From: Centroberyx gerrardi
Taxonomy: Eukaryota > Chordata > Actinopteri > Beryciformes > Berycidae
Direction: 5' to 3'
Length of the DNA stretch: 64,000 nucleotides
Assembly: GCF_048128805.1 (NCBI RefSeq)
Contig: NC_136012.1
Location: forward strand, 11,593,725-11,657,724
The notes beneath the pieces were generated by a model. It made no database searches. It saw only the letters and a list, made by a program, of their open reading frames with translations, and was not told where the DNA came from. Positions within the stretch are counted from its first letter, which is position 1. The number at the start of each line of letters is the position of its first letter. Below, piece by piece: positions 30,960-42,678 of the stretch. The translations under genes and the position numbers were made by a program.

Positions 30960-33419
30960 ATGTTTGCTGTAGTGAAGAGATTGCAGTTTTGGGCATATGT
31001 GCTGCTGGTTACAGGTTGCGCTGGTGAGTACGAGCTCTACTCACTGTCAGCCACTATACTATACAGGCAGGATGGACAAGAGCAGGGCCGACCTCATTCT
31101 GTCCAGACCGTCCAGACCTTGGTCCAGACCGGTGTTGGGAAGATGCTGTGAAAGTCTAGTTTGACAAGCTGCAAGTTATTTCACACTGGAAGAAGTAGAT
31201 CTACAGCCAAGCTGCAGTGTCACTTGTAATCAATCACATGACTGCAAAAAAAAAAAAAAGACACTGAATGCATCATCTGGGCCTTCACAGCGGTCAGTAG
31301 AGAGAAGGGGAGATAACTTCAATAAACAAGATAATATAAAAACTTCTTTAAATGTATAGCCAAAATAGTGGGTATCAAATTGAGAAAAAAGTATAAACTA
31401 TAAACAATACCCACATTTGAATTTAGTTGAACTGCAACTAAGTAAGTGCAAACTATAGTTAAACTACTGGTTTAATTTCATGTAGTTTTAAGAGCTCCTG
31501 TATGATATTGATGACACTGATGAAACCAGGGGACTTTTTCTGGCACAGTTGAAACTACACATTTAGGTGAGAACATCCAAAGTTGTAAAATCATTTTGAT
31601 TGGTAAAGATTAAGAATCATTACCCAACACAACTTTTTTTTATCAGGTGTAGTTTGCAGTGTTCTTTCTTTATATGCCAATTCAAGAAGGTCTCTCTCTA
31701 AATGTTTTCTGTTTTTTTGTGATTCTCAGATTGTTCTGATGAAGTAACCAAGTTGTACGGGCAGACGTACTCCTTGAGGGTACCCCAAAACGCCTATTTC
31801 TTGGAGTTCTCCTTCATGGGTGAGGATGAGTCAGTGCTCCTTTGGGATCGCACAGACCCTGGAGTCAGTGAGGGAGACAGAGGGCACATGGATGGAAACT
31901 GGTGGGTTATCTATAACGTCACCCAGCATGATCAGGGCCGCTACAGCCTCAGGGCCCAGAACAAGAGGTTGATAAAAACACATGAGCTCTGGGTGTCAGG
32001 TGAGGCCAGACAGTCCGCCTTCATCTTTTAAGTCTTTTCATCCTTAACTGACTTTTCATTTCTTTTTGCCATTACTTTGCTGCATCACATTTTAATATTA
32101 TGCCCCCTCCCCCTCTCTTTTCCTCCTTTAGAATGGGAACAGTATCACAGCAAAATGGAGGGTCAATTATGAGCTGTCAGCGATGACTTAATCTTTTGCC
32201 TCCCCTCTCTAATAGCTGATGATCCTCCGTACTTTTACATCGGTGTTGGAGTCGGCATTCTCCTCATGGTGCTTCTCTGCTGCTGCTGTGTGAGGAGGTG
32301 CTGCTGTAAGAAGAGCTCCTCTAAAAGGGACGACTCTGCTCCAGAGTCTGCAGCAGCACCCGCTGTGTATTACCATGATGTAAGTACCATCGCAAACACA
32401 AACACTACCATCTGCTACCAACTATTCATACCAATCTGCTGCATCACAGTTAGAAGGGAAGGGACGCTCTTCTCTGTTGCAGCCCTACATCATGATTTAG
32501 GCTAAGATGGGTGTATTTTTACATAAAAATCTTGCCTAGTGCAGATTTAATACTCTTTAATCTGATGAATGTCTCTGATACAATTGCAGAATACCAGCCT
32601 CCCCTCAGGCCCAAGTACCTGTCCACCAGCTTTCCTCCAGCAACCTTCAGGCCCAACAAATCCCACTTATTCCCCTGGCATTGCTTGCCCCAGCCAGTCT
32701 CCAGGTCTAGCTCGTCCCAGTCAGCCGTCGGGTCCGGCGTACCCCAGCCAACCTACTGTTACTGTTCATGATCCACTGGTAGGTGTAGTGACTCTGCATC
32801 CCATTTTTTTTGTTTCCGTTCTCCGCAACCTGAGGCATGAACTTGTATCCCTTCCCCTTACATACACACACAGACACACATGCAAAAAAACCACTCCACA
32901 CACACACTAACATTTTTTCCTGTTCTCTGCATTCTCCAGGTTCCAGCTTCAACTTACACTTACACTTATGAGCCCACTGGTCCCCTCACTGCTAGGGAAC
33001 CTGAATCCAGGTCCCTGGAGCCACCGGTAGGTGTTGTATTTTTATCCATGTGAACTCACCTAAACCTGAGGGATGCACATACTCTTAAATGCATGAAATG
33101 TAAAGGCACCAATGTCTCCTGGCATAAACCCAAACATTTAAACAAAGTTATAAGAAATTGCTCATTTCTTAAGTGTTTTTTGGTCCTGCAAAATCCCAAG
33201 CAGACCCGTTTCATCTTTCCTGTTCTCTGCGTCCTCCAGGTTCCAGCTTCAGGAGGCCCGGCAGCCGCTCCATCCGTCTCTCTCGGCTCTGACTGTCCCT
33301 CCTCGGACCCCGGGCCGCGGTTTGAGCTGAAGGGACTGAGCATTCCCTCCGCTCCCCCCCTCAGTTCAGACTCCACTCACTGTGACATCTACACCTCAGA
33401 CAAACTCAACTTCCTCTAA
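30960..33419 (+). CDS. IGB: one-domain Ig-like membrane receptor
   Basis: Six exons join in frame to 317 residues: 30960-31023, 31730-31999, 32216-32379, 32590-32778, 32940-33026, 33240-33419. Layout: signal peptide (VKRLQFWAYVLLVTGCAG); one Ig-like domain beginning DCSDEVTKLYGQTY with VLLWDRTDPG and DQGRYSLRAQ but no F-strand Cys; membrane span FYIGVGVGILLMVLL followed by CCCCVRRCCCKKSS; a proline-rich tail with PSGP and PSQP repeats; a YTYEPTGPLTAREPES exon; and the family end CDIYTSDKLNFL. The second-domain exon found in IGC has decayed here (see 32132). The Cys cluster next to basic residues would suit palmitoylation (inference). Not a family I can name. Confidence 0.87.
32132..32175 (+). 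pseudogene. Relic of a second Ig-domain exon in IGB
   Basis: After an intact acceptor (TTTAG) the frame reads EWEQYHSKMEGQ and then stops. It aligns with the start of the third Ig exon of IGC (EYTESYEKLVNEN) and lies at the matching place between the first domain and the membrane exon. The rest of the exon is gone. Splicing it in would end the protein early. Confidence 0.65.
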
Positions 33420-35824
33420 ACAGCCTTGACATGCCTATGATGAGTAGATGTTAGAAATGACATGATATTAGAAATAATTTAATTTCATTCTATTACTAAT
33501 GAAAATATGAGAAAATTAAGCACGGTGGGAGATGATTACGATAACTATGTTTGGAAAAAAAGTTCGTTTTTTTAAGAGAAAATAACAAAGAACGTAGTTT
33601 CTATCGTCCAATCACAGACATGCATTTATCGTAGGAGAGTGCATGCTTATCATTGGAGAAATAGTTTATCATAATCTAATCACAGAGATTCATTAACATA
33701 CATATTGTGATGCCTGCTTGTAGATGTTGCAGGCCAAAACAAATTTAAACAGTCTCAAAAATATCAGACAGCTCTCACATCGACAGAAAAGTTGGGAAAT
33801 GTCTAAATATTGCAGTGTAATCTACATAAATGCAGCGGTGCTATTTTTTCCCAATATGTTAAAAGAGCTGCTGCAGTAGCTGTATTTCCATCGACTATAA
33901 TCAGTGAGTAAACGACGTAATTGAATCAATACGACATGACCAAAATCTGAGTTCATTTAAAGGATGAACCTCGTTAAAAGGCTAACACTGTGACTCAGTC
34001 TAAAAATATGACAATGAACACTGCTCAGCCTGATGAACGCTGTGATATTATAGGTCCCCGAGGTCTCAGGGAAATGTTCCGTTGATTCTGTGCATCCTGT
34101 TTACTCAACTTTCCAATACCTCATCTAATTGTGCCTGTAGTTTTCGATCTGGAATATGTAATGTAAAGCAGTGAAGTTTAGAGAATGTCATTTATCCATG
34201 TATCTGTAGGTGTAATTTAGGTGCTGCTGATTATACCTATATCTACCTCAGAATCCGTATTTTATGGTCCAAGTGCTGGCAGCTACACAGTTATCACAAG
34301 CATCAGACAAATGACTTGTGAGCTTCCCTCCACCTGCCCACTGTCGGCTGGATGTGACTTTTTAAAATAACTCTTTACTGTCGGTTACAAACAGGCATTT
34401 TTTTTTAAAGATGGAAAAAGTCACTGAAAGTATTATCTTAATTTTTTAGTTTTTATGTGTACTGGTAGTATGATTGATGCAATAACCTCAGGTCACTGAC
34501 ATAGACAATATTGGGATATGTACGTGCCAAAAATGAATCTAGCATGTTTGCTCTTTTCTTGTAATACCTTGGTAGTGTGGGACACACACACACACACAAA
34601 CATACAAACCTCCATGCATAAGTGCACACACACTGACTTATCTAGTGCAACCCCAGTGTTTCCTATAGGAGCTCTTCAGGAAGGTGATCCTTAAACTGGT
34701 GACACCGCCTCAGGCCCAGTGACACTGATCACAAACCTGCTCCTCTCCATGTGCCTCCATCACTGCACAGGTGATGATTTCATATCAGATTGGATGTGTA
34801 GAAGGAGTACAAGAAGTGTAGTGTAGAAGTGCAGCTGTAAGAAACACTAAACCAGACTTGGGCAAAAAAATATTTTTTAAGAAGATATCAAATATTCCTT
34901 AAACCTGAAGTGCAATTATTTGAACTTGCCAAACCCTTTAACAGTGTGAACATTACTGAAGATAAATCAAGTATGTTTAATTTTACACATGAACAGTTTT
35001 GTTGCAACATGTTTTCTATTATATCATGTTTTTTATATTATACTGTATGTGCAAAATGGCTTTACTTTCTTTTCTACCAATGGATAACTTTATCTAACAC
35101 TACGATTATACTCCTGGTCTGTGTTCCATAAATAAAAAATGTGTTTTATTATTGAGATATACAGTACTCTAGCCTACATGTTTTTATTATTATTATTATG
35201 CAGTCAATACATGCAGAAAATCAATGGGCAAGATAAAAAAAGATAAAAATATTACATAAAATATATATACCAAAGCAGATAGAAAATATAATAATAATCA
35301 TAGTCTAAAACTTGAATAAGTGTTATTATGACAGCCCGCCCTTACGAAAAACTACAGTAATCCTATATATATTTTTAAGAATGCTACACAGGTGATGGTA
35401 TTAGGAGATTAAATACATATACATATACCACAGACACACTGGGTCCCTATAGGAATATTACAGTGATGTTTCGGTAGGGGTTATCGTATCTAATATTACC
35501 AGCAGGCTGGGTGGTAGACTGGGTTTGTGGTAATAAATTGTGGAGACTATGCGCAGATGTGGCGCAGCTACGAGGAAAACAAAGTATGGAGGGAGGGAGC
35601 CTCGCCCCGTAGAGAAGGTAAATGTAGCCTGGAGACGATCTCTGTCCTGGGACTGTAAACGCAAACTGGCCGCCAACTGGGAGGGAAAACATCTTTTTTC
35701 GCAGTGAGTACCTTACTTCTTACCACTTTTTAGCTCATGTCCAGTACTTTTATCCAATTATGTCCTCTTCTAACAAGTAGGGTTAGGCGAGTTATAACAT
35801 GTTAGTTCCCTTTCCCTGCAGGAC
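33420..35824. other. IGB 3' UTR and IGB-IGC intergenic region
   Basis: No coding exon. AATAAA at 35131-35136 on + is a candidate IGB poly(A) signal, which would give a 1.7 kb 3' UTR. The last few hundred bases before 35825 should hold the IGC promoter; an acceptor-like CCCTGCAG sits five bases before the IGC ATG, suggesting an upstream non-coding exon. Confidence 0.45.
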
Positions 35825-38800
35825 ATGTTCTGGTTACTTCCCCTCCTGGCTGTTTGTCGTTTCTCCGTCGGTGAGTAACCCAGTCTACCTATTCACCTAA
35901 CTAACGTTACCCAGTCCGACAGGGACAATGCAAGACGTGTAGGTTTCATAATACTTGCCATTTTAGTTTCATTGCCGCTACATAGTCGTAAGTGAGTAGT
36001 GAAACATGTTATAACGTTAGATATTTAGTATGTGGAATTGACACAAACGAGACAGGCTAGATTAGTGTTTATATCCAACACATTCTACCGTTGTTACCTC
36101 TGATCTTGTCATTATGCAACAGACAGTTTTAAACAGAGTTTGTTTGCCCCTGTAACTTTAGCACAAGCCAAGCTAACGAGGAATGCAACGAGAAAACGTT
36201 AGAAGGTGCTGCGGATGAGAGCAGTCTGAGCTAGCGACCACCTTGCTCGGTTCAGCGTGAATCATATTAAGTGCTTTCCTAAACAACGTAGAGTTTGCCA
36301 AAAGTTTGAAGCTAGCTAAAACGGGTCAGTTGAACAACTTATTTCCCTCTCCCCGCTACAAGCTGCTGCGCCGTGCTCAGTGCCTAGCAACGGCAGCTTC
36401 TTATTCACGGGAACAAAATGATGGGGAAACGTTAATAACCCAGTAAAGCATGTCAGTACACACATTTTTCACTTTCACTAACATCACTCAGTTGACTTTT
36501 GTACAGCTATATCAATAACTGTGTAATATGAGATGATAGTCAAGTGTTTTCACTCCATATTATATGAGTTACATTTTGGGCCACCGATGCAACTTGATTG
36601 CGCTAATTTTTCAAAACAAATTGTCTGTAGCCTGGCCCCAAAGATTTCCTACAAAGGGAGACAAGCACTGTTACATAGCATTAATTCGTATTTGCTTGTA
36701 GGCTGTTTAGCCCTTGAAAAGTCTGGAGTCAGATTCCTCACAACACCGTTTTGACATCTTCATGGATCTGTTCTGCATCTGCACATTTAAGAAGTTAGTC
36801 TTAAGCCCAAAGTGTCTTGGCAGGGTTAGGTTAGGGTTAGGCAGGTGCAGTATGGCACACTGGGGACTGAACATGAGTCGCTCTGGTTGGGACACAGCTT
36901 CCCGGCCACAAGGCCACTCTGCCGCCTATATCTGGACTGGTTAAATATGGAGAGAGCAGCCTGCCTACTAAAATACTTTAATAGGGTCTGAGTGGTCACT
37001 GGGACATTGGGACAAATTAGACTTGAGCTGGTTTCTATCTTTTTATTATGTCCCGCCACCATGCTACATGGTATGACATGATGTCATCATGGTGGCGTCT
37101 GTGTGTGTGTGTGTGTGTGTCTGTTTGTAGACACATTCTTGTGAACACAATAACTCAAGAACAACACATGATAGAAAGTTCATCCTCACACCATTGATCA
37201 TCTACTCCCTATAGAGTAGATGATTCATTTTCAGAACACCTTGCTGCTGCTGATAAATTTGCATATTAATCAGAAGGAATTTCTACTAACTGATGTTACT
37301 CCTTAATGTTTTACGATACGGAGTTCATATTAATACCACCCACGTGTTATGAGAAGTATGTTGACATAGAAATAATTGCTAATTAATGCATTAATTAGTG
37401 TAATTGGCTAGGTGGATGTATTTTAACCCCTGGAACAAAACGTAAATGGCATACAAAATGACCAAAATGATGACTTCTGATATAGAATTTTATGTTCTTT
37501 AATTTGCGAAATGTAAATAGTGATAGTGAAATGATACGTCATTTTATGAATTGAATAAACCAATTCCTATTTTTTCCAATAAATTAAAAGATGTAGATGC
37601 TTATGAAACCCTTTCAAAACCCAATTGGATAAACTCAAAAATGCATGGTGGTCAAACTGAAAACAAGGCTGTTTTTCTTAGTTCCTGAAAAGTTGATATT
37701 TTGGAGACACAAGGTTCTCACCCAACAGTGATGATATATATGTTATATATGTAGCACATCAGTCCATGTAAATAAATAGCTGAAGAACCCACAAGTACTT
37801 TCTGTGCTTTCTGTTGTCTGATGTGGTAAATTTAATATGAGGATTATGAGAGTTGTGTGAAAAAGTTACATTTTCATAACAATACAACTTATGTTACCTT
37901 TTCATCAATTAGATACTGCTCAGTAAAGAATACATGATTTCTAAAAAGGGGTTTTCTGTATACTGATGAAGTTTGATAGTGCCAAAGTACAGAGGAGTGA
38001 AGCGTCTCACCCTGACCGACTGGCATGAAGTTATCTCTTGATTAAAGTAAAAATAAAAATGACACATGCAAAATGTATTGTTTTCTTCAACTACTATTAC
38101 ATTTGTTTACAAATGAATTCACATGTTGTGAATCTTTCCTGTGGTATCAAATTTAAAACACAGGGTTTGCAGATATGTTCTGTGGCTACAAATTCCAAAA
38201 CACAAGTTTCTACAGTTTCTTCATTTTTTTCTACATGTTCTCAAATGTTTTGGGTCTGATTTTACTTATATTCACCAAATCTGTCTCCTCTTCACTTGTA
38301 TCCTTTCTTTTCAAGGTTCATATGCACTGCAGACAGAGGAGGAATGCTATGGCGGAATTTTCAAGTTACCGTTTGACAAAGTATCCGCTATGTTCACCGG
38401 AAAGCTGTTCTTCACTCCAACTAACCCCAGAGGTCCCAGGAAACTAGTGATGGAAAACAAAGAGGCGAGTGACAATTAGATCCCATTCAAATCAGGGCGA
38501 ACCAGGTCTCGATTGAATTGCCGCCGATTACAGGATAGAATTGTAATCTACTGTCGACCCTGAGTGCATGTATTTGTGTTGTCTACATATTCAGGTGAAG
38601 GACCCGCGCTACAGGTCGTCATATTTTATAGTTTCTCTGCTCGATGTGAGGGAGAGCGATGAAGGAATTTTTTCGATCAAACGCGATGATCATACGGAAT
38701 CTAATATCTTCAAACTGAAAGTTTTAGGTGAGAGCATTGTAATGTCACATTTAAAGGCACTGCTGTTATGGTGGTGGACTGTTTCACCTAAATACTTTTG

Positions 38801-40518
38801 ATTTAAATTTATTCTTCAATAGAATCAGCCAATATTGTTTTTTTTCTTTTTCTATACATGCTTTTTTAGATTGTTCTGACAAGGAATCAAGGACCTATGG
38901 GGAAAGGTACTCCACAAGTTTTTCCACAAGGGTAAACTTCCTGGAATTCACTCCCTTGCACAGCCTCGATCAGCCAAGGATCCTGTGGAATCGCACCGAC
39001 CCTCAAGCCAGTAGGGGAGGCAGGGGGAAGGTGGACTATAATGTCTGGGAGATGATGAAAGTCACCCAGGCAGACAACGGCTACTATAACTTCAGGAAAA
39101 AAGACAACACGATGGTATCTAGGAAGAAGCTCACAGTAACAGGTGACGACGTAAACTTAGAGTTGTAGAAATCGCCACTGTTTTATCACGCATAAGCCGG
39201 TTAGAATCGGGATACGTTCAGTTCATACGCCTGTCAGTCTTGTTCTAATGCAACCTACTCTTTATCATACACAGAGTACACTGAATCGTATGAGAAACTG
39301 GTGAACGAGAACCTACGCATCACTTTTGCTCTGGAACCCGCACTGTGCACCGTGAGCTTTACTCCCTGGTCGGAGATAGAACCCATACTGGTGATGAAAG
39401 CAGGGAGACTGATGGTAGATAGTCATGATTGGGGAACAGAAGATGACTTATTTTCAGGGAGAATTCGAATGCTAACATCCGTTGTACCCAGGTTGGGGTT
39501 AGAAATTGATCACCTAAAGGTCTCAGACGCTGGCCACTTTGAGGTCCGAGACCTGAATGACAACCTGGCCCTCGTTGTCAAGCTGAAGGTGAAGGGTGAG
39601 TAATGCTGAGGTTTTCCTTATGGGGGGGGCGGGGGGGCGGAACAACCCATCGCTTATGTTTCAAATCAACATAAACCACATCCATCTCTATGCTCTTACA
39701 GAATCTGCTCCTCAGTTGATCTATATTGTTATTGGTGTCGGTGCTGTCTTCGTGGTGGTCGCCTGCTGGTGCTGCGCGAGGAGGTGCTGCTGCTGCTGTA
39801 AGAAGAGCTCCTCTAAAAGGAACAGCTCTGTTCCTCAGACTGCAGCAGCACCCGCTGTGTACCATGATGTAGGTATCTCACCAAAGGGGCTTTCTGACAC
39901 TCGTATCGGGGTCACACATCTCTAGCTTGCAATATTTTGGGGCTTAAGGCGACTATCCGTTTTCATAATGTGCCGCTTTTTCTCATTTCAACATCCTCGG
40001 TCAACTTGCAGGATGCCAGTCAACCTTCACGCCCGAATTACTCGACTCCCCTATATGTTCCAACTTACACTTATGAGCCCACTCGTCCCCTCACTGCTAG
40101 GGAACCTGAATCCATCTCCCTGGAGCCACCGGTAGGTGTTGTATTTTTATCCATGTGAACTCACCTAAACCTGAGGGATGCACATACTCTTAAATGCATG
40201 AAATGTAAAGGCACCAATGTCTCCTGGCATAAACATTAAAACAAAGTTATAAGAAATTGCTCATTTCTGAAGTGTTTCTTGGTCCGGCGAAATCCCAAGC
40301 AGACCCGTTTCATCTTTCCTGTTCTCTGCGTCCTCCAGGTTCCAGCTTCAGGAGGCCCGGCAGCCGCTCCGTCCGTCTCTCTGGGCTCTGACTGTCTCTC
40401 CTCGGACCCCGAACTGCGGTTTGAGCTGAAGGGCCTGAGCTTTGCCTCCGCTCCCCCCCTCAGCTCAGACTCCACTCACTGTGATGTCTACACCTCAGAC
40501 AAACTCAACTTCATTTAG
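35825..40518 (+). CDS. IGC: three-domain Ig-like membrane receptor
   Basis: Eight exons join in frame to 462 residues: 35825-35870, 38316-38464, 38595-38727, 38870-39142, 39275-39595, 39702-39868, 40012-40131, 40339-40518. Layout: signal peptide MFWLLPLLAVCRFSVG; domain 1 over two exons (ECYGGIFKLPF to VKDPRYR..IFSIKRDD), the direct equivalent of IGA domain 1; domain 2 starting DCSDKESRTYGERY with ILWNRTDPQ and DNGYYNFRKK; domain 3 starting EYTESYEKLV with DAGHFEVRDLNDN; membrane span IYIVIGVGAVFVVVACW followed by a Cys/Arg/Lys cluster; and the tail ending CDVYTSDKLNFI. To align with IGA, the donor after exon 2 must be a GC donor (GAG/GCGAGT at 38464); a GT site earlier in the exon would also keep frame. 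Family not recognised. Confidence 0.85.
36905..37020 (+). mobile_element. Fragment of the same LINE family as 10536
   Basis: Sequence around 36930-37010 in IGC intron 1 resembles the ORF2 end at 11340-11430. The shared stretch encodes the equivalents of [11 protein letters not shown] and GLQDHWDT with frame damage. It is an older, degraded copy of the LINE in tcirg1. Confidence 0.7.
37601..37680 (+). repeat. Dispersed repeat R1, copy in IGC intron 1
   Basis: About 70 bases (TTATGAAACCC to AACAAGGCTGTTT) recur at 44086-44158 in the same orientation and at 44640-44710 in the opposite one. Probably a terminal part of a DNA transposon; class unknown. Confidence 0.7.
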
Positions 40519-42678
40519 GGAGCATGCTGGAAAATTCATTTGCTATAGAATTTACTTCAGTGGTCGCTGTGTGACTTGGCACATAGCCAATTAGATTCTT
40601 GATTGGATTAATACACACACACACACAAAAATTAGATGCGATCAAGCAAAACTTGAAGCCAGCGCAGTATTGATGTAATTAGCTCCTTTTGCAAAGTTAG
40701 TATCTTTTTTTATTTATTCTGCTCAACTTCACATACAATCCTCATGACTCAAGACCATCAGTTGGTGCTGTGGTTGTAGTCGAGACCAAACCAGTCGAGA
40801 CTAGGACTAATACCAAGACCAGAAGCAATTTAACTCTATTCTGAGGAATGAGACTAAAATAGTGTGCAGATTTTTTTTTTATGTTTTTAATTTCTCTCTC
40901 CTCTTTCTCACTGTCTTTCTCTCACTCTCTCTCTGTATATGGAAATATATGCCATAAATGTTCTACTCAGAATGTATAATGAATACGCATAGTAGCCTAT
41001 TTCCTGCTGCCAAGGAAATCAAGGGCAAGAGATAGATTAACGAATAGAATAACGACCAAAAGGGAGATGGCGTAGGAAATTAGAGAGATAGGAGACCCAA
41101 ACCAGAGACTAAGATGGGACTGATCTAGAGAACAGCAGCACTGTTTTGTATCATTTGAATTTGTTTTTAAACCCACAAAGCTGCCTTCCACAGTCAGGGA
41201 ACAACACGCTATCCTCAGCTATATAAAACCACTTTTGCAGGTTTACTAGTGATTGATATGTATTTTTATATGGGTTGTTTTAAAACAGTATTGTGCCTTC
41301 AGCATCTTATATCAAGGTGTATGTTTTGGGGTGGCTTTTTATCCTGACATTTTATTTGTGAAATGGTGTGTGTGATATTTTTTTGTTTTTGAATGCATTG
41401 TAAAAAATAAGATCCATACCTGGAAACTGTTACACTGTGTATCTCTCAGCACTTCTGTTATATCCACGGAAAAAGTGAACATTTCTATTTGCAGTTCTTT
41501 TTTAAGGCCTTTTTTGTGGCTCTGAGAAACTGGCCCGATCTTTAGGCCATGAGATCGATTTAAAAATGTAGATGCAAATGTGAATCAAACATATTTCCTA
41601 ATTATCTGAATGCAATATTAATAAAGTTGTTTTTAATCAAGGTTGTGACTGAATGCTGCTCACTTGTATCCTGTACAGTCTATATCCTAAATGTAATAGG
41701 TTAGGTTTAAATTGAAACTCCTCAGTTGAGGTTTGTTATGCTGTATGATGCCTTCACGTGCTCTTTGAGTTCTCTCTGAGTTTGGAAGTCGCAAATTGAA
41801 CTTGTCGCGCATTCAGTTACTTTTGGTCAGAAATAGCAAAAGTAGGGTTTTGGTGGCTCCTGTTTTAGAAACGAAGCGGCACAGAGCTTCTTCTTTGTCC
41901 TGCAGCGGCAGAATGAAAAGAAGAACATGCATGTAAAGCATGTAATTGATGTTTAAATTATTTAGCCAGCTGTAGCCTACATGACTACAAAATTAAGCAA
42001 AGACTGAAATTATAAAGATAAAACAATACTAATTATTTATATAGAATGTCAGACAATAACGTAGAATGACAAAATACATCATTTTTTACCATCAGTTGTT
42101 GACACTTCTTCGATGCTCTTGGCTCCTAAAGGTCACATCTCGGCAACTTGGGTATCGGAGAATTCAGATTTTCACAGTGACATTTACCGCTTTCACACAA
42201 TGACCAGAACCAGGGCAGGGGCGGCACTCCAACTGTCAAAAAAAAACATTCGGTCACTTCAATTCTTCATTTCGTTTTTTTTTAATTCTTTTTTTCTGAT
42301 CGTTTTTCGCCTCTATTCGGTCTGATTTTTGCAGCTTTCCTCCGAACATGATGATTTCCCATCAGAATAATCGACTGATAGTGATTGGTTTGTGGCAGAA
42401 CACGGCCCATAACTTGGAGAAGCGCATTCGATTTTTTCCCCCTTGTACATTTACCGCTTGGTTGGGCCGTTTGTCCATAATTGCGATATTTCCGACAGCA
42501 CTTGAAGGCAACTGGGAACGCCCCGCTTGTGCCCCATGATGTGAAGATGTGGACCAGACAAAGCCCCTCGCTGACGTGATGTAGCGGGACAGACAACGCT
42601 GTTAATTATAAAGCATACGTTATCTCCTCTGTTATTCTAATTAAACAAGTGTTGATCGGAGGTGCTAGTGTTGTTTAT
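40519..42678. other. IGC 3' UTR and IGC-IGD intergenic region
   Basis: AATAAA at 41620-41625 is the likely IGC poly(A) signal, giving a 3' UTR of about 1.1 kb. The rest, to 42678, shows no coding exon and should contain the IGD promoter. Confidence 0.55.

Noticed and set aside
36818-36845. Telomere-like GGTTAGGGTTAGG
   Set aside because: Only about two imperfect units; no array, so not an interstitial telomere.
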